Source: Streptomyces griseus subsp. griseus
GTDB lineage: Bacteria > Actinomycetota > Actinomycetes > Streptomycetales > Streptomycetaceae
DNA: 64,000 nt
NCBI RefSeq assembly: GCF_003610995.1
Contig: NZ_CP032543.1
Span: 3,410,001 to 3,474,000, forward strand
Reading direction: 5' to 3'
A program made the position numbers and the translations under genes. The notes below the pieces were generated by a model. It ran no database searches, was not told the origin of the DNA, and saw nothing but the letters and a program-made list of their open reading frames with translations. Position 1 is the stretch's first letter; each line of letters starts with the position of its first letter. Of this stretch, positions 52,496 through 61,328 are shown one piece after another.

Positions 52496-53154
52496 GTCTG
52501 GGCCTCCATCACGACGCGCAGCGCCGCGATTCCGCGCGACCCGTACGCCTTCACCGAACCCAGCGAAATCCCCAGCGTCTCCGCGACCTGGGCCTCGGTC
52601 ATATCCGCGAAGTAGCGCAGCACCAGCACCTCGCGCTGGCGCCGCTGGAGCCCTTTCATGGCCTTGATCAGGGCGTCCCGCTCCAGCTGGTCGTAGGCGC
52701 CTTCCTCCGCGCTCGCCATGTCCGGCATCGGCTTGGAGAGCAGCTTGAGGCCGAGGATGCGGCGGCGCAGCGCGGAGCGCGAGAGGTTGACGACGGTCTG
52801 GCGGAGGTAGGCGAGGGTCTTCTCGGGCTCCCGGACGCGGTTGCGCGCGGAGTGCACGCGGATGAACGCCTCCTGCACCACGTCCTCGCAGGACGCGGTG
52901 TCGTCCAGCAGCAGGGCAGCGAGGCCGAGCAGTGAGCGGTAGTGGGCGCGGTAGGTCTCGGTGAGATGGTCGACTGTGGTTCCTGCTGCCACCGTCTCGT
53001 CAGCACCCCCGCGCTGCGACGGCAGCTGGGCCGGGCGTGCAGCGGGCATGGGCGCGATCACCGGCATGCCGCCGGGTGCGCGGGGCCGCCGGAGCGGACG
53101 CACGGTCGCGCCTCGCAACGGGCCCACCACTGTGATGTCGAGAACCTCTGCCAC
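52492..53154 (-). CDS. SigE-family ECF RNA polymerase sigma factor
   Basis: A 220-residue sigma factor. Region 2 is YRAHYRSLLGLAALLLDDT...CEDVVQEAFIRV, and region 4 is LQRRQREVLVLRYFADMTE...AETLGISLGSVKAYGSRG. The N-terminal 55 residues are basic and Pro-rich. It starts at GTG 53154 and overlaps the membrane protein gene by four bases, a typical ECF sigma/partner pair. Confidence 0.9.
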   Translation of the reverse strand: MAEVLDITVVGPLRGATVRPLRRPRAPGGMPVIAPMPAARPAQLPSQRGGADETVAAGTTVDHLTETYRAHYRSLLGLAALLLDDTASCEDVVQEAFIRVHSARNRVREPEKTLAYLRQTVVNLSRSALRRRILGLKLLSKPMPDMASAEEGAYDQLERDALIKAMKGLQRRQREVLVLRYFADMTEAQVAETLGISLGSVKAYGSRGIAALRVVMEAQT

Positions 53155-53464
53155 GCCTGTTGGACACGCTGCCCCCCGTCAGGGTTGTACGCGTACGGCG
53201 CCACGTTCGGCGCTGTGCGACATGCCCTCATACGTACCTGCTCTTCCCCAAATGCCCCGTAAATGCGTCCCCGTCACGCAAGAAGTGACGGCATAGACGC
53301 CGCCCGGCCGACGTGCGGTTGCAGAAGGCCGGGAGATCATCGTCGGATATGACAACGCCCCAGCTCAAGAGGTTTAGACCAGGTAATTGCTCACAGGGCG
53401 TTCACGAATCCTACAAAACAGGTTCGATCAATCCGCGGGGCGAGCAGGGCAGAAGCGGTTTTGC
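53155..53464. other. Region between the sigma factor gene and asd
   Basis: These 310 bp hold no supported gene. GGTTTAGACCA at 53371-53381 (complement TGGTCTAAACC) is dre-like, similar to the site before acsA. The sigma-factor promoter must be here. Confidence 0.35.
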
Positions 53465-54537
53465 TCAGGACACGGTGATTTCCGCAGCCACCGATTCCGC
53501 GATCTGTGCGACGTTCAAAGCCGCACCTTTACGGAGATTATCGCCGCAAATGAACATTTCCAGGGCCCGGGGGTCGTCCATGGAACGCCGTACCCGGCCG
53601 ACCCAGGTGGGATCGGTGCCCACCACATCCGACGGGGTCGGGAAATCCCCCGACGCCGGGCTGTCGAAGAGCACGACGCCCGGTGCGGTCGCCAGGATCT
53701 CGTGGGCCCGGTCGACGGCGACCTCGTTCTCGAAGCGCGCGTGGACGGACATGGAGTGCGTCGCGATGACGGGGACGTACACACAGGTCGCGGTGGTCTT
53801 CAGCCCCGGCAGGGCCAGCACCTTGCGGGTCTCCTCGCGGATCGCGAGCTCCTCGGAGGACCAGCCGTCCCCGGCGTCCGTACCGGCCCAGGGCACGACG
53901 TTCAAGGCCACGGGCGCCGCGAACGGACTGCCGGCGCCCCCGCGTCGTCGCCCAGGGCCCGGCGTACGTCACCGGGGTGGGTGCCCAGCTCCGTACCGGC
54001 CACCAGCGACAGCTGTTCGCGCAGGGCCGTCACGCCGTCGCGGCCCGCGGCGCTGACCGCCTGGTAGGAGGAGACGATCAGTTCACGCAGCCCGAACTCC
54101 GCGTGGAGTGCGCCGACCGCGACGATCAGCGAGAGCGTGGTGCAGTTCGGGGAGGCGACGATCCCCCGCGGTCTGAGCCGGGCGGCGTGCGGGTTGATCT
54201 CCGGGACGACCAGCGGTACGTCGTCGTCCAGCCGGAAGGCCGCCGAGTCGTCGATGACGACGGCACCCTTGGACGCGGCGATCGGCGCCCAGTGGGCGGA
54301 CACGGTGTCCGGCACCAGGAAGAGGGCCACGTCGATGCCGTCGAACACGTCCTCGCCCAGCGCGAGGACCTCACTCTCGTCACCGCGCACGACCAGCTTC
54401 CGGCCGGCCGAGCGCGGTGAGGCGACGAGTCTGACCTCGCCCCAGACGTCCGCGTGCTGCGAAAGGATCCGGAGCATGACGCCGCCGATCGCCCCGGTCG
54501 CACCGACGACCGCGAGCGAAGGGCGGCGTGCGGTCAT
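53465..54537 (-). pseudogene. asd: Aspartate-semialdehyde dehydrogenase, split by one frameshift
   Basis: Two reading frames make up one enzyme of about 357 residues. The first (54537 down to about 53940) has the NADP-binding GATGAIGGV and the active-site ASPNCTTLS (C132). It then loses frame in RSRRPWP and stops at 53902. The second resumes at ALNVVPWAGTDAGDGW and carries the substrate-binding His region (THSMSVHARFENEV). One extra G or C between 53931 and 53941 joins them. The enzyme makes aspartate semialdehyde for lysine, methionine and threonine. It overlaps ask by four bases. A sequencing error is more likely than loss. Confidence 0.85.
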
Positions 54538-55055
54538 CGGCCGGTGCCCCCGTAGACGACGGCCTCGTCGGAGTCGCTGTCGAGGCCGAAGGCGGTGTGC
54601 ACGGCGCGCACGGCCTCGTTGACGTCGTCGGCACGCGTGACCACCGAGATGCGGATCTCGGATGTCGAGATGAGCTCGATGTTCACACCCGCGTCGGAGA
54701 GCGCCTCGAAGAAGCCGGCGGTGACGCCCGGGTTGGTCTTCATACCGGCGCCGACCAGGGAGATCTTGGCGATCTGGTCGTCGTAGCGCAGCGACTCGAA
54801 GCCGATGGGGCCCTTGGCCCGCTCCAGGGCGTCGATGGCCTTGCGGCCCTCGGACTTGGGGAGGGTGAAGGAGATGTCCGTCAGGCCGGTCGACGCGGCG
54901 GAGACGTTCTGCACCACCATGTCGATGTTGACCTCGGCGTTGGCGATGGCGCGGAAGATCGCGGCCGCCTCGCCCGGCTTGTCCGGGACGCCGACGACGG
55001 TGACCTTGGCCTCCGAGACGTCGTGGGCGACTCCGGAGATGATCGCGTGCTCCAC
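54534..55055 (-). other. Internal start giving the ask beta subunit
   Basis: Within ask, GTG 55055 follows AAGGGGA at an eight-base spacing and would give a 173-residue protein ([18 protein letters not shown]...) with both ACT domains. Corynebacterial and mycobacterial aspartate kinases make just such a beta subunit from an in-frame internal start, so the same is expected here. Confidence 0.6.
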
Positions 55056-55805
55056 CTTCTGGTCCCCTTGCGGCTCGTTGCTGACCCAGGTTCCGCGCAG
55101 TCCGGAGAAGGACGAGCGGACGTGGATCGGGATGTTGTAACGGCGTGCGTACTCGACGCAGCGGTGCAGCAGCACCTTGGAGCCGGACGCGGCCAGCTCC
55201 AGCATGTCCTCGAAGGAGATCCAGTCGATCTTCTTCGCCTTCTTCACGACCCGGGGGTCCGCGGTGAAGACGCCGTCGACGTCGGTGTAGATCTCACAGA
55301 CCTCGGCGTCCAGGGCGGCGGCCAGCGCGACGGCGGTCGTGTCCGACCCGCCGCGGCCGAGGGTGGTGATGTTCTTGCCTTCCTGGCTCACACCCTGGAA
55401 CCCGGCGACGATGGCGATGTTGCCCTCGTCGATCGAGGTCCGGATGCGGCCCGGCGTGACGTCGATGATGCGCGCTTTGTTGTGGACCGAGTCGGTGATG
55501 ACACCGGCCTGGCTGCCCGTGAACGACTGGGCCTCGTGGCCCAGGTTTTTGATCGCCATCGCCAGCAGCGCCATGGAGATCCGCTCACCCGCGGTCAGCA
55601 GCATGTCGAATTCCCGGCCGGTAGGCATCGGGGACACCTGCTCGGCGAGATCTATCAACTCGTCCGTCGTGTCGCCCATCGCGGACACCACGACAACCAC
55701 CTGGTTGCCGTTCCTCTTGGCGTCGACGACTCGCTTGGCGACCCGCTTGATGCCCTCGGCATCGGCTACGGAGGAGCCTCCGTACTTCTGCACGACAAGG
55801 CCCAC
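54534..55805 (-). CDS. ask: Aspartate kinase
   Basis: A 423-residue enzyme that phosphorylates aspartate, the first step to lysine, threonine and methionine. The kinase signature is [12 protein letters not shown] near the N-terminus, with [29 protein letters not shown] and two ACT domains at the C-terminus ([17 protein letters not shown] and [14 protein letters not shown]) for lysine/threonine feedback. GTG 55805 follows GAGGAGC. It overlaps asd (ATGA), the classic ask-asd operon. Confidence 0.95.
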   Translation of the reverse strand: MGLVVQKYGGSSVADAEGIKRVAKRVVDAKRNGNQVVVVVSAMGDTTDELIDLAEQVSPMPTGREFDMLLTAGERISMALLAMAIKNLGHEAQSFTGSQAGVITDSVHNKARIIDVTPGRIRTSIDEGNIAIVAGFQGVSQEGKNITTLGRGGSDTTAVALAAALDAEVCEIYTDVDGVFTADPRVVKKAKKIDWISFEDMLELAASGSKVLLHRCVEYARRYNIPIHVRSSFSGLRGTWVSNEPQGDQKVEHAIISGVAHDVSEAKVTVVGVPDKPGEAAAIFRAIANAEVNIDMVVQNVSAASTGLTDISFTLPKSEGRKAIDALERAKGPIGFESLRYDDQIAKISLVGAGMKTNPGVTAGFFEALSDAGVNIELISTSEIRISVVTRADDVNEAVRAVHTAFGLDSDSDEAVVYGGTGR

Positions 55806-56112
55806 GTGCGCTCCTCGCTCAGTCATTACTGCGGTCGGCTCAGTTTAACGAGCAGTCCGGAATCGACCCGTCCTTACCAGATGGTGAGATGTCCCGCTCA
55901 CAACCCGATACGGCGTGTCGACCCGAACTGCTCGTACGAGGCTGCTGCCCATCCCGGAGGACCGCACTCCCTTTTGTGTCCCAGCCCACACCCTCGGGGC
56001 GGAATGCGCGAGCCGGGGGGCACCGGCCGGGGGACGCCCCCTGACGGCACGGGACAGGACCTGTCGGCTCACGGCGCAGGGCCTGTCGGCTTATAGCGCA
56101 GGGCCTGATGAC
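55806..56112. other. Promoter region of the ask-asd operon
   Basis: These 307 bp contain no supported gene. A few repeated GCAGGGCCTG-like decamers (about 56066-56107) occur just after the DUF1838 stop. No T-box or leader peptide is recognisable. Confidence 0.35.
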
Positions 56113-56880
56113 TCACGGCACAGGGTGGAGCTTGCGGAAGTACGTCCAGCTCGTCTCGTTGGGCTCGCTCCACTTCTCCGGGGCGTGGGCGAACTCGGGG
56201 TGGTGGTCCGCGATGTACGTGCGGGTCCGCTCCGGGACTTCGTCGTACGAGCCCAGCTTGCGGCCCCGGCAGTGGAAGGTCAGCCCGCCGGGCCGCTGCC
56301 CCTGGGCCATCCACGGCAGCCAGGGCGACATCCGCGACCACGACATGGTGGCGGGGACACCGGGCGCCGGTCCGGCCAGGTCGGCGCGGTCGGCGAAGAA
56401 CTGGAAGAGCTCCAGCGCCTTGTAGGTGTCGCCGGCCGAGTGCTCCGGGTACTGGGCCACCGGCAACGGCGACGGGTAGGCGAGCGGGATCTCCAGGCTG
56501 AAGCAGACCTGGCCGCCGAGCTCGGTCGTGGGGACCGGGAAGGGGCGCCACTTCTGGTTGGCCGGGTCGTTCCAGACGTGCACCACCGGCCGGTCCTCCC
56601 AGGTCTCCAGGATCTCGCGGCTGGTGGGGTCCAGGTAGAACGCGGCTTCCCGGGTGAGCAGTTGGTACGCGTCCGGCCCGGCATCGGCGTCCTGGACCAG
56701 GCGGGCGACGTTGAGCCCCTCGAAGCCGAAGACGCGCCGGTAGGGCTCGTCGGGGGCCCAGGAGTACACGTCTCCCGACCACCAGTACGTGACCTCCTCA
56801 CCGTCCAGCGAGGCGCGGGTGCGGGCGAGGGAGCGGAGCAGCTCTGCGGGGGTCGGCTGCGCGGGTGGCGTCGTCGTCAT
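56113..56880 (-). CDS. DUF1838 family protein
   Basis: A 255-residue protein (MTTTPPAQPTPAELLRSLAR...). Family features are VTYWWSGDVYSWAPDEP, a YLDPTSREILETWED region and LTFHCRGRKLGSYDEVP near the C-terminus. DUF1838 proteins have no established function. It reads to a stop without break. The longer frame to 57150 is rejected because the extra 90 residues are Arg-rich and overlap the SgcJ remnant. Confidence 0.85.
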   Translation of the reverse strand: MTTTPPAQPTPAELLRSLARTRASLDGEEVTYWWSGDVYSWAPDEPYRRVFGFEGLNVARLVQDADAGPDAYQLLTREAAFYLDPTSREILETWEDRPVVHVWNDPANQKWRPFPVPTTELGGQVCFSLEIPLAYPSPLPVAQYPEHSAGDTYKALELFQFFADRADLAGPAPGVPATMSWSRMSPWLPWMAQGQRPGGLTFHCRGRKLGSYDEVPERTRTYIADHHPEFAHAPEKWSEPNETSWTYFRKLHPVP

Positions 56881-56977
56881 ACGCACCACTGTGCGCCACC
56901 GCCGCCCCGGGGGCCGCCGGTACGGTGCTCCGCGTCGCCTGCACCGTCCGGGGTGACGATGCGGCACACGGCCGGCC

Positions 56978-57407
56978 TCACCCCGCCGCCAGTGTCTCCG
57001 GGTCGGTGACCAAGGTGTTCTGCGCGGCCGCGACGCCGGACGCCGTCGTCCTTCGCCAGGGCGTAGGTCGGGGCGCCGGAGACCGACACGGGGTGGGCGG
57101 CGACGAGTTCGGAGGGGTTCTCCTGGCCGCGGAAGACCTCCTCCAGGCACTCCCCTCCGTCGCGGGTGGCCGGGCGCTGGCGGATCTTGACCGCCGCCGC
57201 GTCGGGGCGGATGAAGAGGATGAGGTCGACGGTGTACGTCGCGACCACCGGTGACCCCGCCCGCGGCGGGAGCGCCTTGCGGGTGAAGGCGCCGATCTCC
57301 GGCAGCCCGGTCAGCCTCTTCCCGTGGGCCGTGGTCCAGATGGCGTCATCGCGGAAGCCGCTGAGGAACGCTTCGGGGTCCGCGTCGCGCTGACCGGACC
57401 GGGTCAC
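56978..57407 (-). pseudogene. SgcJ/EcaC-like NTF2-fold protein, truncated and frameshifted
   Basis: From about 57388 the minus strand reads DPEAFLSGFRDDAIWTTAHG, then LTGLPEIGAFTRKALPP and LILFIRPDAAAVKIRQRP, which are SgcJ/EcaC family segments. The first 20 or so family residues are missing. After LAKDDGV (about 57035) the frame slips; the other frame continues VAAAQNTLVTDPETLAAG and stops at 56978. Restoring it needs a one-base loss or two-base gain outside a homopolymer. The GTG at 57407 is not a native start. Confidence 0.7.
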
Positions 57408-57627
57408 CAGGGGCGGACGTACCCACTCACCGGGCCGGAACGCATCACCCCGCGGCAGCTGGCCGGCGAGCTGGGGCGGAAGGTGGCCTGCGTCGGGGTC
57501 GGGCGGGAGGCGGCGTACGGGTCACCGGCCGCGATGACGGGGGCCGAGGTCGCGGACGGTGTCCTCGACCTCATGGGCGGCGATGTCAACGACGAGTTTC
57601 CGGCCGTACGTGACACCACACCGTGGC
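57382..57627 (+). pseudogene. 3' fragment of an NmrA-like NAD(P)-binding oxidoreductase gene
   Basis: On the plus strand VALTGPGHQGRTYPLTGPER, ITPRQLAGELGRKV and AEVADGVLDLMGGDVNDEF resemble the C-terminal third of NmrA-type NAD(P)H-binding proteins. No N-terminal Rossmann part is present; upstream lies the truncated SgcJ gene on the other strand. The junction is at about 57385. This is a recombination or deletion scar. Confidence 0.6.
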
Positions 57628-57686
57628 CCCGATCACCGGCTCGCCCGCCCGCCCGTACCGACGGTGGGCCGAGGAGAACGCCAGGC

Positions 57687-57817
57687 CTTCCGGTGACCGG
57701 TCCCGATGGCCGGGTCTTCCGGTGACCGGTCCCGGCGGTCGGGTCTTCCGGTGACCGGTCCCGGCGGTCGGGTCTTCCGGTGACCGGTCCCGGCGGTCGG
57801 GTCTTCCGGTGACCGGC
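57687..57817. repeat. 29-bp tandem repeat, about 4.5 copies
   Basis: Units start at 57687, 57716, 57745, 57774 and 57803, exactly 29 bp apart. Copies two to four are identical; the first differs at a few central positions and the last is cut short. Each unit carries CCGGTGACCGG, a near-palindrome. The array lies between the NmrA fragment and the DUF5063 stop. The rest of 57628-57848 shows no gene. Confidence 0.93.
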
Positions 57818-57848
57818 GCCGGCTCGCGAGGGCGGAGCCCCGTACCGG

Positions 57849-58508
57849 CTACTTCACCGGTCGCAGGCCCAGCGGTCCCGCGATCTCCTGGAGCATCACG
57901 CGGCCCGCCTCCTCGGCGAGGTCGTCCTCGCCCGGGTCCTGGTCGGTGTCCAGGCCGTCCAGTTCTTCCAGGGGCTGGCCGAGGCGGATGTGGGCCACCA
58001 GGGACTGGAGGGCGCGGAGGGCGGCGGAGGCGGTGGAACCCCAGTTGGAGAAGTAGGAGAACTGCCACCACCACAGCGCCTCGGCCGTGCGGTCCGCCTC
58101 GTAGTGGGCGAGGCCGTGGCCGAGGTCGGTGACCAGGTCGGCGAGGTCGTCGGAGATACGGTGCGGGACCGGGGCCTTGCGGGGCTCGTACGGGTCGAAG
58201 ACCTCGGAGTAGACGTCGATCGGCTCCAGCAGGGCCGCGAACCGCTCGCGCAGGCCGTCCGCGTCCGGCTCGGGGCCGAGGTCCGGCTCGTACCGCTCGT
58301 CGGGGAGGACGTCCTCGTACGCGCCGAGGCGGCCGCCGGCCAGCAGGAGCTGCGAGACCTGGAGGAGCAGGACCGGAACAGCCTCTTCCGGCTCCTCGAC
58401 CTTGGAGACCTCGGTGACCGCGACGATGAACGTCTTGATCTGGTCCGCGATCTGGACGGCGAAGTCGCCCGGGTCCTGCGTGACGGAGTTCAGCGTGGCG
58501 TCAGACAT
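57849..58508 (-). CDS. DUF5063 protein
   Basis: A 219-residue acidic protein (MSDATLNSVTQDPGDFAVQI...). Family segments include FIVAVTEVSKVEEPEEAVPVLLLQ and EALWWWQFSYFSNWGSTAS. It is all-helical by appearance and has no catalytic motif. It lies 92 bp downstream of recR on the same strand; DUF5063 genes regularly follow recR in actinobacteria, though no functional link is known. Confidence 0.85.
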   Translation of the reverse strand: MSDATLNSVTQDPGDFAVQIADQIKTFIVAVTEVSKVEEPEEAVPVLLLQVSQLLLAGGRLGAYEDVLPDERYEPDLGPEPDADGLRERFAALLEPIDVYSEVFDPYEPRKAPVPHRISDDLADLVTDLGHGLAHYEADRTAEALWWWQFSYFSNWGSTASAALRALQSLVAHIRLGQPLEELDGLDTDQDPGEDDLAEEAGRVMLQEIAGPLGLRPVK

Positions 58509-58600
58509 CGAGGGGACCTCCCGTGGGCGCGGTCACAGACGGTGAAGCGGACGGGGAAGCAGCCGACAGGGCCCGCGTGTGGGGGCGACGGGAGACGGTG

Positions 58601-59200
58601 TCAGACATCCAGGAGCCGCCTTCCCTCGAACGCGCGGCCCAGCGTGACCTCGTCGGCGTACTCCAGGTCGCCGCCGACCGGCAGGCCACTGGCCAGCCGG
58701 GTCACCCTCAGGCCCATCGGCTTGACCATCCGCGCCAGGTACGTCGCGGTGGCCTCGCCCTCCAGGTTGGGATCGGTCGCCAGGATCAGCTCCGTGATGG
58801 AGCCGTCCGCGAGCCGGGCCAGCAGCTCGCGGATGCGCAGGTCGTCCGGGCCGACGCCCTCGATGGGGCTGATCGCGCCGCCCAGGACGTGGTACCGGCC
58901 GCGGAACTCCCGCGTCCGCTCGATCGCCACGACGTCCTTGGGCTCCTCGACCACGCAGATGACGCTCCGGTCGCGCCGCGGATCGCGGCAGATCCCGCAC
59001 TCCTCCTGCTGGGCGACGTTGCCGCACACGGCGCAGAACCGGACCTTGTCCTTGACCTCCAGGAGGGCATGGGCGAGACGGCGTACGTCGGTGGGCTCGG
59101 CCTGCAGGACGTGGAAGGCGATCCGTTGCGCGCTCTTGGGACCGACGCCGGGCAGCCTGCCCAGTTCGTCGATGAGGTCCTGAACAACGCCTTCGTACAA
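58601..59200 (-). CDS. recR: Recombination mediator RecR
   Basis: A 199-residue protein of the RecFOR pathway. The HhH motif [18 protein letters not shown] is followed by a C4 zinc finger (FCAVCGNV...ECGICRD) and a Toprim domain ([16 protein letters not shown]). Length and motifs are typical. It lies after ybaB, with about 88 bp between, as in many genomes. Confidence 0.95.
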   Translation of the reverse strand: MYEGVVQDLIDELGRLPGVGPKSAQRIAFHVLQAEPTDVRRLAHALLEVKDKVRFCAVCGNVAQQEECGICRDPRRDRSVICVVEEPKDVVAIERTREFRGRYHVLGGAISPIEGVGPDDLRIRELLARLADGSITELILATDPNLEGEATATYLARMVKPMGLRVTRLASGLPVGGDLEYADEVTLGRAFEGRRLLDV

Positions 59201-59288
59201 CGGAACGCCTTTCTTCGCTTCCTGCTCCGTACCGTAGTGGGTACGGGTCGGTACCAGTAGGCCCCCGGGCCTGATCGGACGGGCAGGA

Positions 59289-59648
59289 TCAGAACGGCAG
59301 GCCCGGGATGGAGCCGCCGCCGCCCAGGCCCTCGGCCAGCGGGCCGAGCTTCTCCTGCTGGAGCGCCTGCGCGTTCTCGTTGGCCGCCTGGACGGCCGCC
59401 ACCACGAGGTCGGCGAGCGTCTCGGTGTCCTCCGGGTCCACGGCCTTGGGGTCGATCACCAGGGACCGCAGCTCGCCGGAGCCGGTCACGGTGGCCCTCA
59501 CGAGGCCTCCGCCCGCCTGTCCGTCGACCTCGGTCCTCGCCAGCTCCTCCTGGGCCGCGGCGAGGTCCTGCTGCATCTTCTGGGCCTGCTGGAGCAACTG
59601 CTGCATATTGGGCTGGCCACCACCGGGAATCACGGTCACTCCTGGCAT
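59289..59648 (-). CDS. YbaB/EbfC family nucleoid-associated protein
   Basis: A 119-residue DNA-binding protein. [20 protein letters not shown] is the N-terminal helix, and [20 protein letters not shown] the core beta-sheet of the family. It ends [11 protein letters not shown]. The ybaB-recR pairing is conserved across bacteria. Confidence 0.92.
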   Translation of the reverse strand: MPGVTVIPGGGQPNMQQLLQQAQKMQQDLAAAQEELARTEVDGQAGGGLVRATVTGSGELRSLVIDPKAVDPEDTETLADLVVAAVQAANENAQALQQEKLGPLAEGLGGGGSIPGLPF

Positions 59649-59951
59649 TTCGACGACGAATGTTTCGGTAAGCCGAGCCTACGTGCTCCCCGGTCACCGC
59701 GCTCCACCCGCCGGGGGCCAACTCTTTCGGGTGAGTTTCGTCAACCGCCGTGAAGGCTCCTATACCTGACCAGGGGCCCTGCGCAGGCGGGAATCCCGCG
59801 TTTTCGACTCCGCGGCCCACCATTCGGCGGTAGGAAGGGCATGCACATCGGTACGCCTGCGCGCATGCGTGGTGACGCAGAGTTACCCGCATCGCCCGTG
59901 AGGAAGCCCCGAGCGTCCGTTCCGTCCGTCAGAGTGCGAAGGAGTGCCCCG
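59649..59951. other. Divergent region between ybaB and the SLATT gene
   Basis: About 300 bp without a supported gene. The 37 codons upstream of GTG 59952 remain open but have no ribosome-binding site of their own. Confidence 0.4.
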
Positions 59952-60899
59952 GTGAGTCAGCCGGAGATGCAGCCCGAGGGGCCGCCCCGCAAGGAGTCCG
60001 ATGCGGGTTCCGGTGAGATCGGAGTGGAGCGTTCCGCTTCTGGCTCCCATGCCGGTGGAGTCGGTGGACCCGGGGGGAGCAACGGGGGGCGTGGGGTGGG
60101 TAGCGGTGGCGCCGCGGGGCGTGACGGGGCGGGGAGCGGCGGGACCGGAGCCGGGTCCGGGGGCAGCGGTGGGGCTCCCCGGGCCGGTGGGGCCTGGGGC
60201 GGGTCCGGGGCCGGTGGGCGCGATCTGACCGGGCGGCCCTTTCCCCTCGGGGACTGGGGCGAGCCCGCCGAGCGGCTCGACGAGCTGTACCGCTGGGTCG
60301 AGTCCGGCGCCCTCGCGACGGCCGACTGGTATCTGAACGACCGCGTCTGGAAGCGCCGGGGAGCGAGGGCCCTGCGGCTGGGCACCGCCTTCGGGGTCGT
60401 CGCGGGGGCCGCGCTGCCGCTGCTGGACCTGACGGGGACGTTGAGCGGGTCGGCGGGGTGGGGGTATCTGTCGCTGCTGCTGGGGGCCGCCTGCATGGCC
60501 TGCGACCGTTACTTCGGGCTCACCTCCGGCTGGATAAGGAACCTCGCCACCGCGCAGGCCGTGCAGCGGCGGCTCCAGGTGCTCCAGTTCGACTGGGCGT
60601 CGGAGTGCGTACGGGAGATGCTCGGGCCGACCGAGGGGACCGCCAGTGAGGCGGCGGAGCGGTGCCTGGGGGTGCTGCGGCGGTTCTCCGAGGACGTGAC
60701 GGAGCTGGTGCGGTCGGAGACGGCGGACTGGATGGTGGAGTTCCGGGCGGGGCCCGCGCCCATGGGGACGCAGGCGTTGGTGTCGGGGAGTGCGGGAGGG
60801 CGGGCCGAGCCGGGGGGTGTGCCGGGGCGGTTCTCGATGCCGTCCGTTGCCGCTCGGCCGAATATGCCTCGGCAGCGGCCTCCGGAGGCGCCGCGGTAG
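59952..60899 (+). CDS. SLATT-domain two-helix membrane protein
   Basis: A 315-residue protein. Residues 1-90 are Gly/Ser-rich and disordered. The SLATT domain follows: LYRWVESGALATADWYLNDR, two transmembrane helices (about 142-160 and 165-185), and a C-terminal helical part (AVQRRLQVLQFDWASECV, CLGVLRRFSEDVTELV). SLATT proteins are predicted pore-forming effectors in nucleotide-signalling defence, but this lone copy has no partner nucleotidyltransferase or SLOG gene nearby. GTG 59952 follows GAAGGAG. Confidence 0.75.
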   Translation: MSQPEMQPEGPPRKESDAGSGEIGVERSASGSHAGGVGGPGGSNGGRGVGSGGAAGRDGAGSGGTGAGSGGSGGAPRAGGAWGGSGAGGRDLTGRPFPLGDWGEPAERLDELYRWVESGALATADWYLNDRVWKRRGARALRLGTAFGVVAGAALPLLDLTGTLSGSAGWGYLSLLLGAACMACDRYFGLTSGWIRNLATAQAVQRRLQVLQFDWASECVREMLGPTEGTASEAAERCLGVLRRFSEDVTELVRSETADWMVEFRAGPAPMGTQALVSGSAGGRAEPGGVPGRFSMPSVAARPNMPRQRPPEAPR

Positions 60900-60918
60900 G
60901 TGGGCCTGGGGCGGGTGT

Positions 60919-61110
60919 CCTCAAGCGCCGGACCGGCTGGGGTTGGTTGCTCCGCCGGCTCGGGAGCCCCCGTCAGGGTTTCGTCCTCAAGCGCCGGACG
61001 GGCTGGGAGTGCCCGCCCGGCCCGGGAGCCCCCCGGCGAGGGTTCCGTCCTCAAACGCCGGACGGGCTGGGAGTGGCGCGGCCTGGTCTGGGAGTGGCCC
61101 GGCCCGGGCT
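60919..61110. repeat. Three copies of a 65-bp REP-like repeat
   Basis: CCTCAAGCGCCGGAC-type units start at 60919, 60985 and 61049, 64-66 bp apart, each followed by GGCTGGG and a CCCGGGAGCC-like segment. The CAA(G/A)CGCCGGACGGGCTG core is a dispersed intergenic repeat in Streptomyces genomes. Confidence 0.85.
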
Positions 61111-61310
61111 GGAAGTGCCGCGGGCGGGCGGGAAATGGTGCCGGACGGGTGGAACGCGAGCGGGCAGGAAGCGCCGCAGACGGACGCAAGTGGCGCGGGT
61201 CGGGCAGGGAGTGGCCCGGCCTGGGCTAGGAGTGGCGCGGCCTGGGGCTAGGAGTCGCCCGGCCTGGGCAGGGAGTGGCGCGGCACGGGCTGGAAGTGGG
61301 CGTGGGCGGG
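61066..61310. repeat. Degenerate 21-bp tandem repeat array
   Basis: About eleven imperfect units of about 21 bp (consensus GGGAGTGGCGCGGCCTGGGCT) follow the REP-like copies and end just before the stop of the minus-strand gene at 61329. Together with the REP-like array this fills the convergent gap 60900-61328, in which I see no gene. Confidence 0.85.
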
Positions 61311-61328
61311 CTGGGTTCTCGGGGGGGG

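Noticed and set aside
57687..57817. Possible CRISPR array
   Set aside because: The 29-bp units are contiguous with no spacers, and no cas genes are nearby; it is a simple tandem repeat.
57586..58074. A 162-codon minus-strand frame containing the tandem repeats
   Set aside because: It overlaps the 3' end of the DUF5063 gene in another frame, and its product is Arg/Pro/Gly low complexity from the repeats.
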